From Pseudomonadota bacterium (GTDB taxonomy: Bacteria; Pseudomonadota; Alphaproteobacteria; Rhizobiales; Devosiaceae): a stretch of DNA of 64,000 nt. The notes beneath the pieces are model-generated. The model saw nothing but the letters and a program-made list of their open reading frames with translations. It had not been told where the DNA came from and did not search any database. The stretch is from the NCBI GenBank assembly GCA_023388175.1, contig JAEWGT010000011.1, forward strand, positions 434,001 through 498,000. Reading direction: 5' to 3'. Below, in pieces: positions 25,852 through 35,089 of this stretch (position 1 is the first letter of the stretch; each line of letters opens with the position of its first letter). The position numbers and the translations under genes are program-made.

Positions 25852-27822
25852 TCAACTGACGGCGCGGGTTTCCATGCGGCGCAGCTTGTCTTCGCGGGCC
25901 AGATATTCGTCCATTTGCTCTGGCAGCATCGGCCGGCCGAACAGATAGCCCTGCATGACCTGGCCGCCGAGCGACACGAGCGCCTCAAGCTGATCTTCGG
26001 TCTCGATGCCCTCGAAGACGCAGGAAATGCCAAGGTTGCGGCAGAGATCGACCATGGTCTTGACGATGGCGCGGCTGGCCGGATCGCTGGTGACTTCCAT
26101 GACGAAGCTCCGGTCAATCTTGATACGGTGCAGGGGCAGCTTCTGCACATGGGTCAGACTTGAATGGCCGGTGCCGAAATCGTCGAGCGCAATGCGCGCC
26201 CCCAGTCCCAGAAGCGACAACAGCGACTTGTTGGCCTGGTTCAGGTCGCGCATGACGGCGGTTTCGGTGATCTCGAAATCCAGCCGGCACGGCCGCGCAT
26301 GGGCGCCGACAAGTGCAACGATCTGCTCGATGGCAGTGGTCGAGCCAATATCATTGGCCGACAGATTGACGGAGAGCCGCAATTTTTTCGGCATGACGGC
26401 GCTGACCGCCAGGGCCTGCCGCAGCACGATCTGGGTAATCTTGCTGATCTGGCCGGTCCGCTCCGCCATGGGAATAAACTCGGCTGGCGAGACTTCGCCC
26501 AGTACCGGGCTGCGCCACCGCGCCAGAACCTCGAAGCCGGTCGTCGCGCCCAGCGAGACATCGAATTGCGGCTGCACCAGAATGTAGATTTCGTCTTCCA
26601 GCCGCGCCGTATGCAGCAGATGCTCCATGCGGCGCACCTTGGTGATCTCGCTGGCATGTTGTTCGGAAAACACCACGGCCTGTCCGCGCATGTCGCGCTT
26701 GGCCGCCGAACTGGCATAATCGGCGCGGTCGAACAGGCTGTGGGCGGTGTCGCCGGGGCGGGATGAGGCAAAGCCAGCCGATGCCGAAAGGCGGATCGCC
26801 CCGCCCGGCAGGTCGAAGGACTGCCGCATGGCGCGGCACAGCACCTCTCCGCACCGCGTCAGGCTGGCATCATCGGTCGGCCCCTGCATGATGAGTGCGA
26901 AACTATTGCTGTCGAGACGCGCGACGAAGGTATCGGGCCTGCGCATCCCATTGATGCGCCGCGCGACTTCGATCAACACACGGTCGCCGGTCAGCTGGCC
27001 GAATATCTGGTTCACCGATTTGAAGCCGTCCAGATCCACCCTTGCCACGGCGATGGGGCAGCCCGTGCTGTCCGCTTCACGCAGGGCGCTGGCCAGTTTT
27101 TGGTCGAAGCTGCGCCGGTTCGGCAGGCCGGTCAGGCTGTCCATATTGGCCAGGCGGTGGTTCTCGTCGAGCAGGCGCTGCGTTTCAAGCTGGCGCTGTG
27201 CAATGGCGTTGCGGGAATAGACCAGCGCCGCGAAGTCCTTGTTGTTGCCCAGCAGGATGATGAGCAGCACCGCGATGACCAGCGTCATGTTGACGGCGAT
27301 GGCGACAAAGGTTTCCTGGCCCGAGGTAATGAAGAATAACGTGAAGGGCACGAGCACACAGACGCCCACGGCCAAAGCTGCGGCGCGCACATGCATGAGA
27401 CAGAACATGCAGCCGATGGTGGTGATGCCCATGTAGAACGCCACCTGGGATTGCAGATAGGCATCGCCATAGGGGAAGAGGCTGAGGCTCCAGGCCGTGA
27501 AACCGATCGCCAGCCCGGCGCCCATCCAGATCATGGCAAGAAGACCCCGGCGCGCCTTTTCGACCGAGACATGCGCGTCACGGCTTTTCCACCATAGCAG
27601 GGTGCGCAGGCAGCAAAGGACGGTCAGCGCGGCTGGGATATAGACGGTCAGTTCGACAGGGGCGACGTCCAGATGCGTCCAGGATACGATCAGTGTATTC
27701 GAGATCAGCATGGCATAGAGCAGCGGCACCTGCCGACTGAGTGCTCGCCATTGCGCCAGAGCCAGTTCCGGCGCATCCGGTGGGTCGGTAAATATTTCGC
27801 GCATCTGCCGGAACACAGACAT
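25852..27822 (-). CDS. Membrane GGDEF/EAL protein, probable c-di-GMP phosphodiesterase
   Basis: 656 aa. About six membrane segments in residues 35-205, a short coiled coil, a GGDEF domain (about 225-385) and an EAL domain (about 395-640). The diguanylate cyclase signature is lost: where GG(D/E)EF should stand the sequence is 'ARLDSNSFALIM' (about residue 305). The EAL domain keeps its catalytic set: 'GFEVLARW', 'NLSAND', 'EITET', 'DDFGTGHSSL' and 'KIDRSFV'. It should therefore hydrolyse c-di-GMP, with the GGDEF part perhaps a GTP-sensing or structural module. The membrane part may sense an unknown signal. Confidence 0.88.
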   Translation of the reverse strand: MSVFRQMREIFTDPPDAPELALAQWRALSRQVPLLYAMLISNTLIVSWTHLDVAPVELTVYIPAALTVLCCLRTLLWWKSRDAHVSVEKARRGLLAMIWMGAGLAIGFTAWSLSLFPYGDAYLQSQVAFYMGITTIGCMFCLMHVRAAALAVGVCVLVPFTLFFITSGQETFVAIAVNMTLVIAVLLIILLGNNKDFAALVYSRNAIAQRQLETQRLLDENHRLANMDSLTGLPNRRSFDQKLASALREADSTGCPIAVARVDLDGFKSVNQIFGQLTGDRVLIEVARRINGMRRPDTFVARLDSNSFALIMQGPTDDASLTRCGEVLCRAMRQSFDLPGGAIRLSASAGFASSRPGDTAHSLFDRADYASSAAKRDMRGQAVVFSEQHASEITKVRRMEHLLHTARLEDEIYILVQPQFDVSLGATTGFEVLARWRSPVLGEVSPAEFIPMAERTGQISKITQIVLRQALAVSAVMPKKLRLSVNLSANDIGSTTAIEQIVALVGAHARPCRLDFEITETAVMRDLNQANKSLLSLLGLGARIALDDFGTGHSSLTHVQKLPLHRIKIDRSFVMEVTSDPASRAIVKTMVDLCRNLGISCVFEGIETEDQLEALVSLGGQVMQGYLFGRPMLPEQMDEYLAREDKLRRMETRAVS

Positions 27823-27879
27823 TCTCGTTAGTCCCCCCTAGGGAGTAAACCGTAGCGGCAAATACACTAATAGAATCGT

Positions 27880-27914
27880 AAAACGTTTTCGGATTTCTTC
27901 TTGCGTTTCAAACG
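27880..27914. promoter_or_regulatory. Two CG-centred palindromes between divergent genes
   Basis: AAAACGTTTT at 27880-27889 and CGTTT-C-AAACG at 27904-27914, spaced about 25 bases centre to centre, in the 241-base gap between the GGDEF/EAL gene and beta-mannosidase. LacI-family operators in Proteobacteria are typically CG-centred palindromes with flanking A/T, so these are candidate operators for sugar control of the mannosidase. No LacI gene is in the window. Confidence 0.4.
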
Positions 27915-28063
27915 TTGCATTTGTTGAGAATCCGCAGGTTTAAACCACTCTTCCCCCATTGGAAGCGCCGTCCGTTCCGGTTAGAAGGTGCATCGAAATC
28001 GATTTCGCCGATGCGCTCCCGGACTGGTTGCGCCGGTGTCGCCGGACTGTGGAAGGACTGTTT

Positions 28064-30538
28064 ATGGCTATCGCTCCTCAAAATTCCGCCCTCGATCTGC
28101 GCGGCCGCTTCAGCCTTGCCGCACCGGGACGTGGCATCGAGACAACGCTTGTTCTGCCCGGCGATGTGCATGGTGCATTGCTCGATGCCGGGCTTATTCC
28201 CGACCCCTATTTCGGCGAAAACGAAAAACAGGTGATGTGGGTCAACGAAACGGCCTGGGGCGTGGAGCGCAGTTTTGTCGCGTCAGCCGACGATATTGAC
28301 GGCTATCTCACCCTCACACTCGCCGAAGTGGACTGCATCGCCACCATCTTCCTCAATGGCGAGGAAGTTGCCCGCACCGACAATAGTTTCGTCCGCAACG
28401 ATATCGACGTGACCGGCAAGGTGCATGCGGGCGACAACACGCTGCGCGTGGAATTCGACATCGCCCCGGACGTGGCGAAGGCCCGCGCCGATGCGCACCC
28501 GTTCCCCATTCCCTTCACCTATAATTACCAGACCAACGGGCTGAAGGGCATCCACATGAACTTCATCCGCAAGGCAGCTTGCCATGCGGGTTGGGACTGG
28601 GGCATCTGCACCATGCCCATCGGCATCTATGGCACCATGAGCCTGCGCAAATCGCGGCTGGCCAGGCAGGACAGCGTGCAGGTCGATCAGGCCCACGGCA
28701 AGACTTCGGTCGAACTCTCGATAAAGACTCGGCTTTTCGCCTTCGCTCACGGTGAAGTGGAGCTTGAACACAGCATCGATGGACACGTGATCACAGACAA
28801 GGTCGTGGTGCAAAAAGGCGAGAACGTCTTCACCCACAATGTCACCATCAAGAACCCGAAAATCTGGTGGCCCGCAGGGCAGGGTGCGCAGCCACTCTAT
28901 GAGCTCGTCACCAATCTCGAAGGCGAAATCACCACGCGGCAGATCGGTCTGCGTGACCTGCAATGGGTGATCGAGAAGGACGAGATCGATCATTCCTTCA
29001 AGTGCCGGATCAATGGCCGCGACATCACCATGATGGGCGCCAACTGGATTCCTGCCGATGCCATCCCCTCGCGGGTAACGCCTGCCGTCGTGCGCGATCT
29101 CCTGGAAAGCGCCAAGGCCGCCAATATGAACATGATCCGCATCTGGGGCGGCGGGCAGTATGAACCGGACTGGTTCTACGACCTGTGCGACGAGCTGGGC
29201 ATTCTCATCTGGCACGACTTCATGTTCTCCTGCATGAGCTACCCGTCCGACCGCAAGTTCCTGGCTTCGGTAGAGACGGAAATCACCCAGCAGGTGCGCC
29301 GCCTGTCGCACCATGCGTGTATCGCGCTCTGGTGCGGGGATAACGAGGTCATCGGCTCGCTTGGCTGGTATCCCGAGACCAAGAACGATCTTGGCCGCTA
29401 TATTGCCAATTACGACCGGCTCAACTCGCTGCTGCACCGCATTGTCGAGGACGAAGACCCGGTGCGCCGCTTCTGGCCGTCCTCGCCCTCGCTTGGCTAT
29501 CTCGACTTCTCCGACGGCTGGCATTCGGACACGCGCGGCGACCTGCACTATTGGGATGTGTGGCATTCGGCCAAGAGCTTTGACGCCTATCGCAGCATCA
29601 ATCCGCGCTTCGCGTCGGAATTCGGCTTCCAGTCCTTCACCTCGATGAATGTCATCGAGACCTTTGCCGAGGAAAAGGACCGCAATCCTTCCTCGCCGGT
29701 CATGGAAAACCACCAGCGCAACAATGGCGGCAATGCGCGCATCATCGAGACGATGAACCGCTATTTCCGCTTCCCGCGCGATTTCGACCAGATGGTGTTC
29801 CTCAGCCAGATCCAGCAGGGCCTCGCCATCAAGACCGCCATCGAATATTGGCGCTCGACCAAGCCGCGCTGCATGGGCACGCTCTATTGGCAGATCAACG
29901 ACATCTGGCCGGTGGCGAGCTGGTCGAGCCTCGACTATGGCGGGCAGTGGAAGCTGATGCACTACATGGCGCGGCGCTTCTACAACCTGGTCAATGTCGT
30001 CGCCGTGCCCAATGCGGACAATAGCCAAATCGCGCTCAAGGCGATCAATGACACCGGCGCATCGGTTGCAGTAGCGCTTGAAGTGCAGGCGGTGAAGGTG
30101 ACAGGCGAGAGCCGCGTCGTTTTCTCGGGCAGGCAGGATGTCGGGCCGGATGCGGCGCTGGCCATGGCCAATCTGTCCATCGCCGATCTGGCGGCCGACG
30201 AATTCCTTTTCTTCGTCTGGAAGGACCATGAGGGCAAGGTGCTGGGCGAAAACGACTATTTCCCCAAACCCTACAAGGCCTACGAACTGGTCGATGCCAC
30301 GGTTTCGGCGCGCTGGTCGGATCGGGACGGCAAGGCCGTGCTGACGCTCGAAGCCGACAAGCCGGCATTCTTTGCTACGGCCAGCGTCGATATGCCGGGC
30401 TATTTCTCCGACAATGCCCTGACCCTGCTGCCGGGCCGCCCGGCGGAGATCGTGTTCCACCCACGCCACGGCGCAAGTGCAACCTCCGCGGAACTGGCGG
30501 CGTCGTTGACCGTGCGGCATCTGGCAGAGACGTTCTAG
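28064..30538 (+). CDS. Beta-mannosidase, glycoside hydrolase family 2
   Basis: 825 aa from the ATG at 28064, which has GGAAGGA upstream; the frame opens earlier but without support. GH2 order: sugar-binding jelly roll (about 15-185), immunoglobulin-like domain (about 190-290), TIM barrel (about 295-600), C-terminal beta domains. Acid/base E428 sits in 'WCGDNEV', and the nucleophile E519 in 'ASEFGFQS', both as in beta-mannosidases. No signal peptide, so it acts in the cytoplasm on imported manno-oligosaccharides. It is not part of a visible sugar-transport operon, though two CG palindromes upstream may be operators. Confidence 0.93.
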   Translation: MAIAPQNSALDLRGRFSLAAPGRGIETTLVLPGDVHGALLDAGLIPDPYFGENEKQVMWVNETAWGVERSFVASADDIDGYLTLTLAEVDCIATIFLNGEEVARTDNSFVRNDIDVTGKVHAGDNTLRVEFDIAPDVAKARADAHPFPIPFTYNYQTNGLKGIHMNFIRKAACHAGWDWGICTMPIGIYGTMSLRKSRLARQDSVQVDQAHGKTSVELSIKTRLFAFAHGEVELEHSIDGHVITDKVVVQKGENVFTHNVTIKNPKIWWPAGQGAQPLYELVTNLEGEITTRQIGLRDLQWVIEKDEIDHSFKCRINGRDITMMGANWIPADAIPSRVTPAVVRDLLESAKAANMNMIRIWGGGQYEPDWFYDLCDELGILIWHDFMFSCMSYPSDRKFLASVETEITQQVRRLSHHACIALWCGDNEVIGSLGWYPETKNDLGRYIANYDRLNSLLHRIVEDEDPVRRFWPSSPSLGYLDFSDGWHSDTRGDLHYWDVWHSAKSFDAYRSINPRFASEFGFQSFTSMNVIETFAEEKDRNPSSPVMENHQRNNGGNARIIETMNRYFRFPRDFDQMVFLSQIQQGLAIKTAIEYWRSTKPRCMGTLYWQINDIWPVASWSSLDYGGQWKLMHYMARRFYNLVNVVAVPNADNSQIALKAINDTGASVAVALEVQAVKVTGESRVVFSGRQDVGPDAALAMANLSIADLAADEFLFFVWKDHEGKVLGENDYFPKPYKAYELVDATVSARWSDRDGKAVLTLEADKPAFFATASVDMPGYFSDNALTLLPGRPAEIVFHPRHGASATSAELAASLTVRHLAETF

Positions 30539-30579
30539 CGTCCTGATTGAAGTTGGACACAATGGCCTGAAGAGCACGA

Positions 30580-30607
30580 TGTCATCCCGGCCTGCGCCGG
30601 GGTGACA
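30580..30607. repeat. REP-like palindrome (TGTCATCCCGGC type)
   Basis: A 12-bp stem (30580-30591 with 30596-30607, one G-T pair) and a 4-base loop: TGTCATCCCGGC/GCCGGGGTGACA. It lies just after the mannosidase stop. The form is a very common dispersed palindrome in alphaproteobacterial genomes and may also act as a 3' mRNA stabiliser. Confidence 0.8.
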
Positions 30608-30738
30608 ACTGGGTCGGGCGCGGATGCAGGGCAGGGCGGATAGATCGGACGCAGCAGATCTTCCATTCAAGTCATTGACTTGCTCTCCCGGCTCCTTCAT
30701 CGGTTCATGTGCCGTCACTCTGCGGCCCGGAAGTCCAG

Positions 30739-31650
30739 ATGTCCCCCGTCGCACCCATAGAAAGCCGCGCCAATTTTGGCATTGCCCTCGTTTTGGCCGC
30801 GCAACTCGTTCTGGTGGTCCTCGACGTTTCCGCAAAATGGCTGTCGGTGGAAGGTCTGCCGACCAGCGAGATTGTCTTTGTGCGCTATGGCATGCACATG
30901 GCGCTGCTTTTGCTGCTGTTTCTGCCGGTGACAGGCAAGAGCCTCTTCATTTCCAACAACTGGAAACTCGAAATCCTGCGCGGCGCCTGCCTCCTGGCGA
31001 CAACGGGGCTCAACTTTCTCGCCATGCGCTACCTGCCGCTGACCGTGACCAGCGCCATCATGTTCACCTCGCCGCTCATGGTCTGCGCGCTGTCGGGGCC
31101 CCTGCTGGGTGACCGTGTCGGGTGGCGGCGCTGGCTGGCCATCGGCATCGGCTTTGTCGGCATCCTTGTCATCGTACGGCCGGGCTCCGAAGCCTTTCAG
31201 CCTGCGGCCTTGCTGAGCCTCGGATGCGCCTTCTTCCTGGCGCTGTTTTCAATTCTGACCCGAAAGCTGGCCGGTGTGGACACGGCGCTGACACAGCAAT
31301 TCTTTGCCGGCGCGACACCGATCGTCCTGTTGTTGCCAGTTGCCTTCACCGATTGGGTCTGGCCGAGCCAGCCGATTTCCTGGGTGGCGTTTTTCGCCAT
31401 GGGCGCGGCGGGGCTGGGCGGGCATTACCTCAATTCAGTGGCGCATCGCTTTGCAGCGCCCGCAATTCTCGCGCCGTTCAGCTATCTCGGTCTCGTCTAT
31501 CTCTCCATCGCGAGCTGGCTGATCTTCAATCAGCCGCCCGATCAGTTCTTCATCGTGGGGGCCACCATCATCATCGCCAGCGGCCTCTATATCTGGCTGC
31601 GCGAACGGCAATTGGCCAAGTCGGCGAGCGTGGTCGAGGTCGAGCGCTAG
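30739..31650 (+). CDS. EamA/DMT-family transporter
   Basis: 303 aa from the ATG at 30739 (GGAAG upstream); an in-frame ATG ten codons earlier is less likely. Ten hydrophobic segments in two repeats of five are visible, the layout of the drug/metabolite transporter superfamily (for example 'FGIALVLAAQLVLVVLDVSAKW' at the start of repeat 1). The family exports metabolites such as amino acids; the substrate here cannot be inferred. Its stop codon overlaps the stop of the convergent NDH-2 gene. Confidence 0.88.
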   Translation: MSPVAPIESRANFGIALVLAAQLVLVVLDVSAKWLSVEGLPTSEIVFVRYGMHMALLLLLFLPVTGKSLFISNNWKLEILRGACLLATTGLNFLAMRYLPLTVTSAIMFTSPLMVCALSGPLLGDRVGWRRWLAIGIGFVGILVIVRPGSEAFQPAALLSLGCAFFLALFSILTRKLAGVDTALTQQFFAGATPIVLLLPVAFTDWVWPSQPISWVAFFAMGAAGLGGHYLNSVAHRFAAPAILAPFSYLGLVYLSIASWLIFNQPPDQFFIVGATIIIASGLYIWLRERQLAKSASVVEVER

Positions 31651-32939
31651 TCCTCGTCGACCTCCTCCAGCGGCTTTTTGGCCGGCGCCATGCCATGGGT
31701 GATCAGCCGGGCGCTGCGCTGGCCGGTGAGGTAGATCCACAGCCAGCTCATGGTGATGAAGATGCGGGTCCGCGTCTCGACCAGAAAATAGATATGGGCG
31801 AAGCCCCAGACCCACCAGGCGAACCAGCCCTTGAGCTTGACCCGACCGAAATCGATCACCGCAGAACTCTTGCCGATCGTGGCCAGGTCACCGGCATGAT
31901 TGTAGCGGAAGGGCAGGGCGCTTGTGTCGCCTGCCAGCCGCCTGGTGATGACGCGGGCGGCATGCTGCCCCGCCTGCTTGGCGGCAGGGGCGACGCCGGG
32001 CACCGGCTTGCCATTATCCTGCGCAATGCTGGCCACGTCACCGATGACAAAAATCTCCGGATGACCCGGCAGCGTGAGATCGGGCCCAACCTTGACGCGC
32101 CCGGCCTTGTCGCCCTCGATGCCCAGCCACTTGGCCACGGGCGAGGCGGCGACGCCTGCAGCCCAGATGATCGTCTTGGTCTCGATGCGCCTGTCCCCAA
32201 AGGTGACGCCATCCGCGTCGATTTCCGAAACCATCTGGCCCAGTTCCACCTCAACGCCCATCTTTTCCATGGCGCGCTGGGTATAGGCGGACAATTCCGG
32301 CTCGAAATTGAGGAGCACCCGATCTGCTCCCTCGATCAGCACCACGCGCAGGTCATGGGGGGCGATGGTGTTGAACTGCCCCTTGATGCTGGCATGGCCA
32401 AGCTCGATGATGGCCCCCGCCATTTCCACGCCCGTCGGACCGGCGCCGATAATGGCAAAGGTCAGCAATGCCCGGCGGCGCGCCGGATTGGTTTCGCGCT
32501 CGGCAGCCTCCAGCGCCAGCAGAAGTTTGCGACGGATGGCGGTGGCATCCTCGATGGTTTTGAGCCCGGGCGCATAGGTTTCCCATTGGTCATTGCCGAA
32601 ATAGGCGTGCTGCGCGCCGGTGGCGAGGACAAGGGTGTCATAGGGTTCCGTGCTGCCGTCTTCGAGCAGGACTTCGCGCCTGCCCTTGTCCACGCCGGTG
32701 ACGGTCGCCATCAAGACGCGGGCATTCTTCTGCCGCCTCAGCAGGTGGCGAATGGGCCATGCCACTTCCGAGGGGCTGAGCGCGGCGGTGGCGACCTGAT
32801 AGAGCAGGGGTTGGAACAGGTGGTGATTGCGCCGGTCGATCAGCACGATCTCGGCATCGGCATGGTTCAGCGCCTTTGCCGCTGCCAGACCACCAAACCC
32901 GCCGCCGACAATGACGATGCGGTGTTTGCGGTCTGCCAT
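31647..32939 (-). CDS. ndh: Type II NADH:quinone oxidoreductase (NDH-2)
   Basis: 430 aa, a single-subunit flavoprotein that passes electrons from NADH to quinone without pumping protons. FAD fold 'IVIVGGGFGGLAAAKAL' at about residues 8-24, second dinucleotide fold 'FAIIGAGPTGVEMAGAI' at about 162-178 for NADH, and the FAD-contacting 'IFVIGDVASI' near 300. The C-terminal 60 residues contain aromatic amphipathic stretches ('WFAWWVWGFAHIYFLV') for membrane attachment. The final codons overlap the convergent transporter stop through a shared CTAG. Confidence 0.93.
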   Translation of the reverse strand: MADRKHRIVIVGGGFGGLAAAKALNHADAEIVLIDRRNHHLFQPLLYQVATAALSPSEVAWPIRHLLRRQKNARVLMATVTGVDKGRREVLLEDGSTEPYDTLVLATGAQHAYFGNDQWETYAPGLKTIEDATAIRRKLLLALEAAERETNPARRRALLTFAIIGAGPTGVEMAGAIIELGHASIKGQFNTIAPHDLRVVLIEGADRVLLNFEPELSAYTQRAMEKMGVEVELGQMVSEIDADGVTFGDRRIETKTIIWAAGVAASPVAKWLGIEGDKAGRVKVGPDLTLPGHPEIFVIGDVASIAQDNGKPVPGVAPAAKQAGQHAARVITRRLAGDTSALPFRYNHAGDLATIGKSSAVIDFGRVKLKGWFAWWVWGFAHIYFLVETRTRIFITMSWLWIYLTGQRSARLITHGMAPAKKPLEEVDED

Positions 32940-32963
32940 GACGCTCTCCTTGTTGGCGCGCGG

Positions 32964-34337
32964 CTAGGAGGAAACGCGCCCGCGCCAGTTTGTAACATAG
33001 GTGTCGAAGCCCACATTTTGCAGAGGCTCGAATGCAAGCCCGCTGCCTGTTTCTGGCAGGCCTCCTCCGAACAACAGGCTGGCGCCAAGGCTGGTTCCCG
33101 TCGCATCACCCGAAGCGTGGACGGGAATGCCGGTCAGTCGGGCCAGGGCGGCCCCGAACAGACGGTTGCGGGCCAACGGACCTTCGAGCGTGATGGAGCG
33201 GCCCATGCCGCACAGATCAAGGCACGTCCGGGCCATCAGCGCCAGATAAAGCGATGCCGCGGCGGTGCGTTGCCCGGGCGTGAGCGTGTCGGGATCGACA
33301 GTCCAGCGTCCCGTCTGGCTGGCATAGGGGCCGGTGCCGGGCGTGAAACTGGGCAGGGCCTGAATGTCATTGGCAATGATGAACGTGATGTCTTCCGCGC
33401 TGGGCTCGACGATCTCGGGCACCAGCGCATCGAATTCGCGCCCGCCCATGAAGCGGGCAGTGGGGACCGGGCGGCCATGCGCATCGACATTGGCGAGACT
33501 GTCCCGCTGCGGGTCGAGCGCGCCGGTATCGCCGCCGACAGTCATCAGGATCGTCCAGGTGCCGGTCGAAACAATGGTGAAGGGTGCCTCCTGCCGTCCG
33601 AGATGGGGCACCAGTGACGCATTGGAATCGTGAATGCCGCAGGTGACTGGCGTGCCTTGCGGCAGGCCGGTTTGGGCAGCAATTTCGGGCAGCAGGGTGC
33701 CTATGACGGAAGCGGCTGGTTTGACTGGGGGGAACAGGTGGCGCCAGCCCAGCGCATCGACCATGCTGGAAAGATCGCCCTTGTCGGGGGCCCATAGATC
33801 GGTGTGGCAGCCCAGCGACGTCACTTCGCTGGCCAGCACGCCGGTCAACCGCCACGCCCAATATTGCGGATAGGGCACGATGGCCGTGACTTCGGCAAAA
33901 TCCTCTGGGAAGGCGCGCGATTGCCAGTAAAGCTGCGCGCCCCAGTTCAGCCCCACCGGCAGGCGCGGTGACAGCGTTTCGGAGAAGGCGGGTCGGATGC
34001 GGTCATAAGCCTCCTCGGAGGCTTCGGGCGCATCGCTCTCATAGTCGAGCACCGGCAGCACCAGCCCCTTGTCATTGAGGAGCGCACCGGTCGCGCCATG
34101 CGTGGTGATGGAAATGCCGTCAACGCGGTGCCCCACATGGAAGCGCTTCAGGCAATCCGCGATGAAGGACCAGAGCCGTTCTACATCGGCATGGGGATAA
34201 GGCTCGCTTCGGACGACGCTGTTCGGCATGCCTTCAGCGGCAAGCTGGCCGCGTGTTTCGCTGTCGATCAGCACCACTTTGGCATTGGTCTTGCCGATGT
34301 CGATGACGGCGATATGGCGGGGCAGGGGAAGTGTCAT
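32964..34337 (-). CDS. FGGY-family carbohydrate kinase
   Basis: 457 aa, cytoplasmic sugar kinase of the actin-like ATPase fold. Phosphate-1 motif 'AVIDIGKTNAKVVLID' at about residues 9-24, sugar-side motif 'THGATGALL', second lobe with 'TIVSTGTWTILM' and C-terminal 'SLGASLLFGG'. 'IGKTN' in place of the usual 'IGTT/SS' resembles the rhamnulokinase/fuculokinase-like branch, so a deoxy sugar or pentulose is likely. No isomerase or aldolase is adjacent. It is 24 bases upstream-to-stop from NDH-2 on the same strand, close enough for co-transcription. Confidence 0.85.
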   Translation of the reverse strand: MTLPLPRHIAVIDIGKTNAKVVLIDSETRGQLAAEGMPNSVVRSEPYPHADVERLWSFIADCLKRFHVGHRVDGISITTHGATGALLNDKGLVLPVLDYESDAPEASEEAYDRIRPAFSETLSPRLPVGLNWGAQLYWQSRAFPEDFAEVTAIVPYPQYWAWRLTGVLASEVTSLGCHTDLWAPDKGDLSSMVDALGWRHLFPPVKPAASVIGTLLPEIAAQTGLPQGTPVTCGIHDSNASLVPHLGRQEAPFTIVSTGTWTILMTVGGDTGALDPQRDSLANVDAHGRPVPTARFMGGREFDALVPEIVEPSAEDITFIIANDIQALPSFTPGTGPYASQTGRWTVDPDTLTPGQRTAAASLYLALMARTCLDLCGMGRSITLEGPLARNRLFGAALARLTGIPVHASGDATGTSLGASLLFGGGLPETGSGLAFEPLQNVGFDTYVTNWRGRVSS

Positions 34338-34442
34338 GCGGGGACCCGGATCTCGTTGAAGCCCGATTTACCCGATTATGGCGCAAGGCGCCAGAACTGA
34401 CATGTTAGTGAGGCTGGTGCCGCAATATCGCTGCAGGCATGG

Positions 34443-34465
34443 ACCACCGGGACCAGCCCGGTGGT
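34443..34465 (-). terminator. Hairpin after the universal stress protein gene
   Basis: A perfect 9-bp stem (34443-34451 with 34457-34465, ACCACCGGG/CCCGGTGGT) with a 5-base loop lies 27 bases past the minus-strand stop. There is no clear U tract, so termination strength is uncertain. Confidence 0.45.
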
Positions 34466-34492
34466 GACCATGGTTGAGGGGCGTGCGAGCCC

Positions 34493-34942
34493 TTATTTGA
34501 CGATCAGCACCGGCAGGTCGGAATGCGACAGCACTTCGGCGGCCTGGCTGCCCAGCAACAGCCGCCCCAAGCCCCGGCGGCCATGCGAGCCCATGACAAG
34601 CAGATCCGCTTTGGCGTCCTTGGCCGCTTGCAGAATGCCATCGGCCGCCGTGCTGTTGGCGATATGCACACTTGTCACGGTGATGCCCGAGGATGCGGCA
34701 AGCGTTTCCGCCTCTGCCAGCGTTGCCTTGGCGGATTCGGCCTTGGCCTTGTCGAGATCGGCAATGATGGCGCTGGTGTCGACCATCATCATTTCAGCGC
34801 CGGGCGAGACGATGACGGACGGCTCGGTGACTGTCACGACCGTAACCTTGCCGCCGGTTTGGGCGGAAAGCGCCAGCGCGTGCTTCAGCGCCTTGGTGCT
34901 GAGGTCCGAACCATCAATGGCGCAGATGATGTTCTGATACAT
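34493..34942 (-). CDS. Universal stress protein, UspA family
   Basis: 149 aa, single Usp domain. The ATP-binding version of the fold is indicated by 'MGSHGRRGLGRLLLGSQAAEVL' near the C-terminus, the GxxGxnG(S/T) pattern, and by 'AIDGSDLS' at the N-terminus. Usp proteins of this type bind ATP and help survival under starvation or redox stress. It is divergent from the riboswitch-controlled transport operon, and the FGGY kinase lies downstream on the same strand. Confidence 0.93.
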   Translation of the reverse strand: MYQNIICAIDGSDLSTKALKHALALSAQTGGKVTVVTVTEPSVIVSPGAEMMMVDTSAIIADLDKAKAESAKATLAEAETLAASSGITVTSVHIANSTAADGILQAAKDAKADLLVMGSHGRRGLGRLLLGSQAAEVLSHSDLPVLIVK

Positions 34943-35054
34943 GCCGGTTTCCTTCCGTGTTGGAGTGTCGCCAATATAGGCACAACGCCCGGCACTTTGC
35001 TTTGATCCAGATCACGCGGCAAACGCGGGACGTGATCGCATGGCAATGGGGACA

Positions 35055-35083
35055 TTGACATTGTCGACATCGTACGGACATAT
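35055..35083 (+). promoter_or_regulatory. Sigma-70-type promoter for the cobalamin operon
   Basis: TTGACA at 35055-35060 matches the -35 consensus. ACATAT at 35078-35083 serves as a -10 after exactly 17 bases. Transcription would start near 35090, which is where the riboswitch begins. Confidence 0.6.
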
Positions 35084-35089
35084 CGGGGC

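Noticed and set aside
23876..25855. 659-residue open frame opposite the second ABC exporter
   Set aside because: His/Asp/Gln-rich antisense translation of a strongly conserved ATPase and membrane domain.
28283..30835. 850-residue open frame opposite beta-mannosidase
   Set aside because: Antisense to conserved catalytic residues E428 and E519; no domain of its own.
31122..33617. 831-residue + strand frame across the transporter, NDH-2 and FGGY kinase genes
   Set aside because: It crosses three real genes and a shared stop, with no coherent domain.
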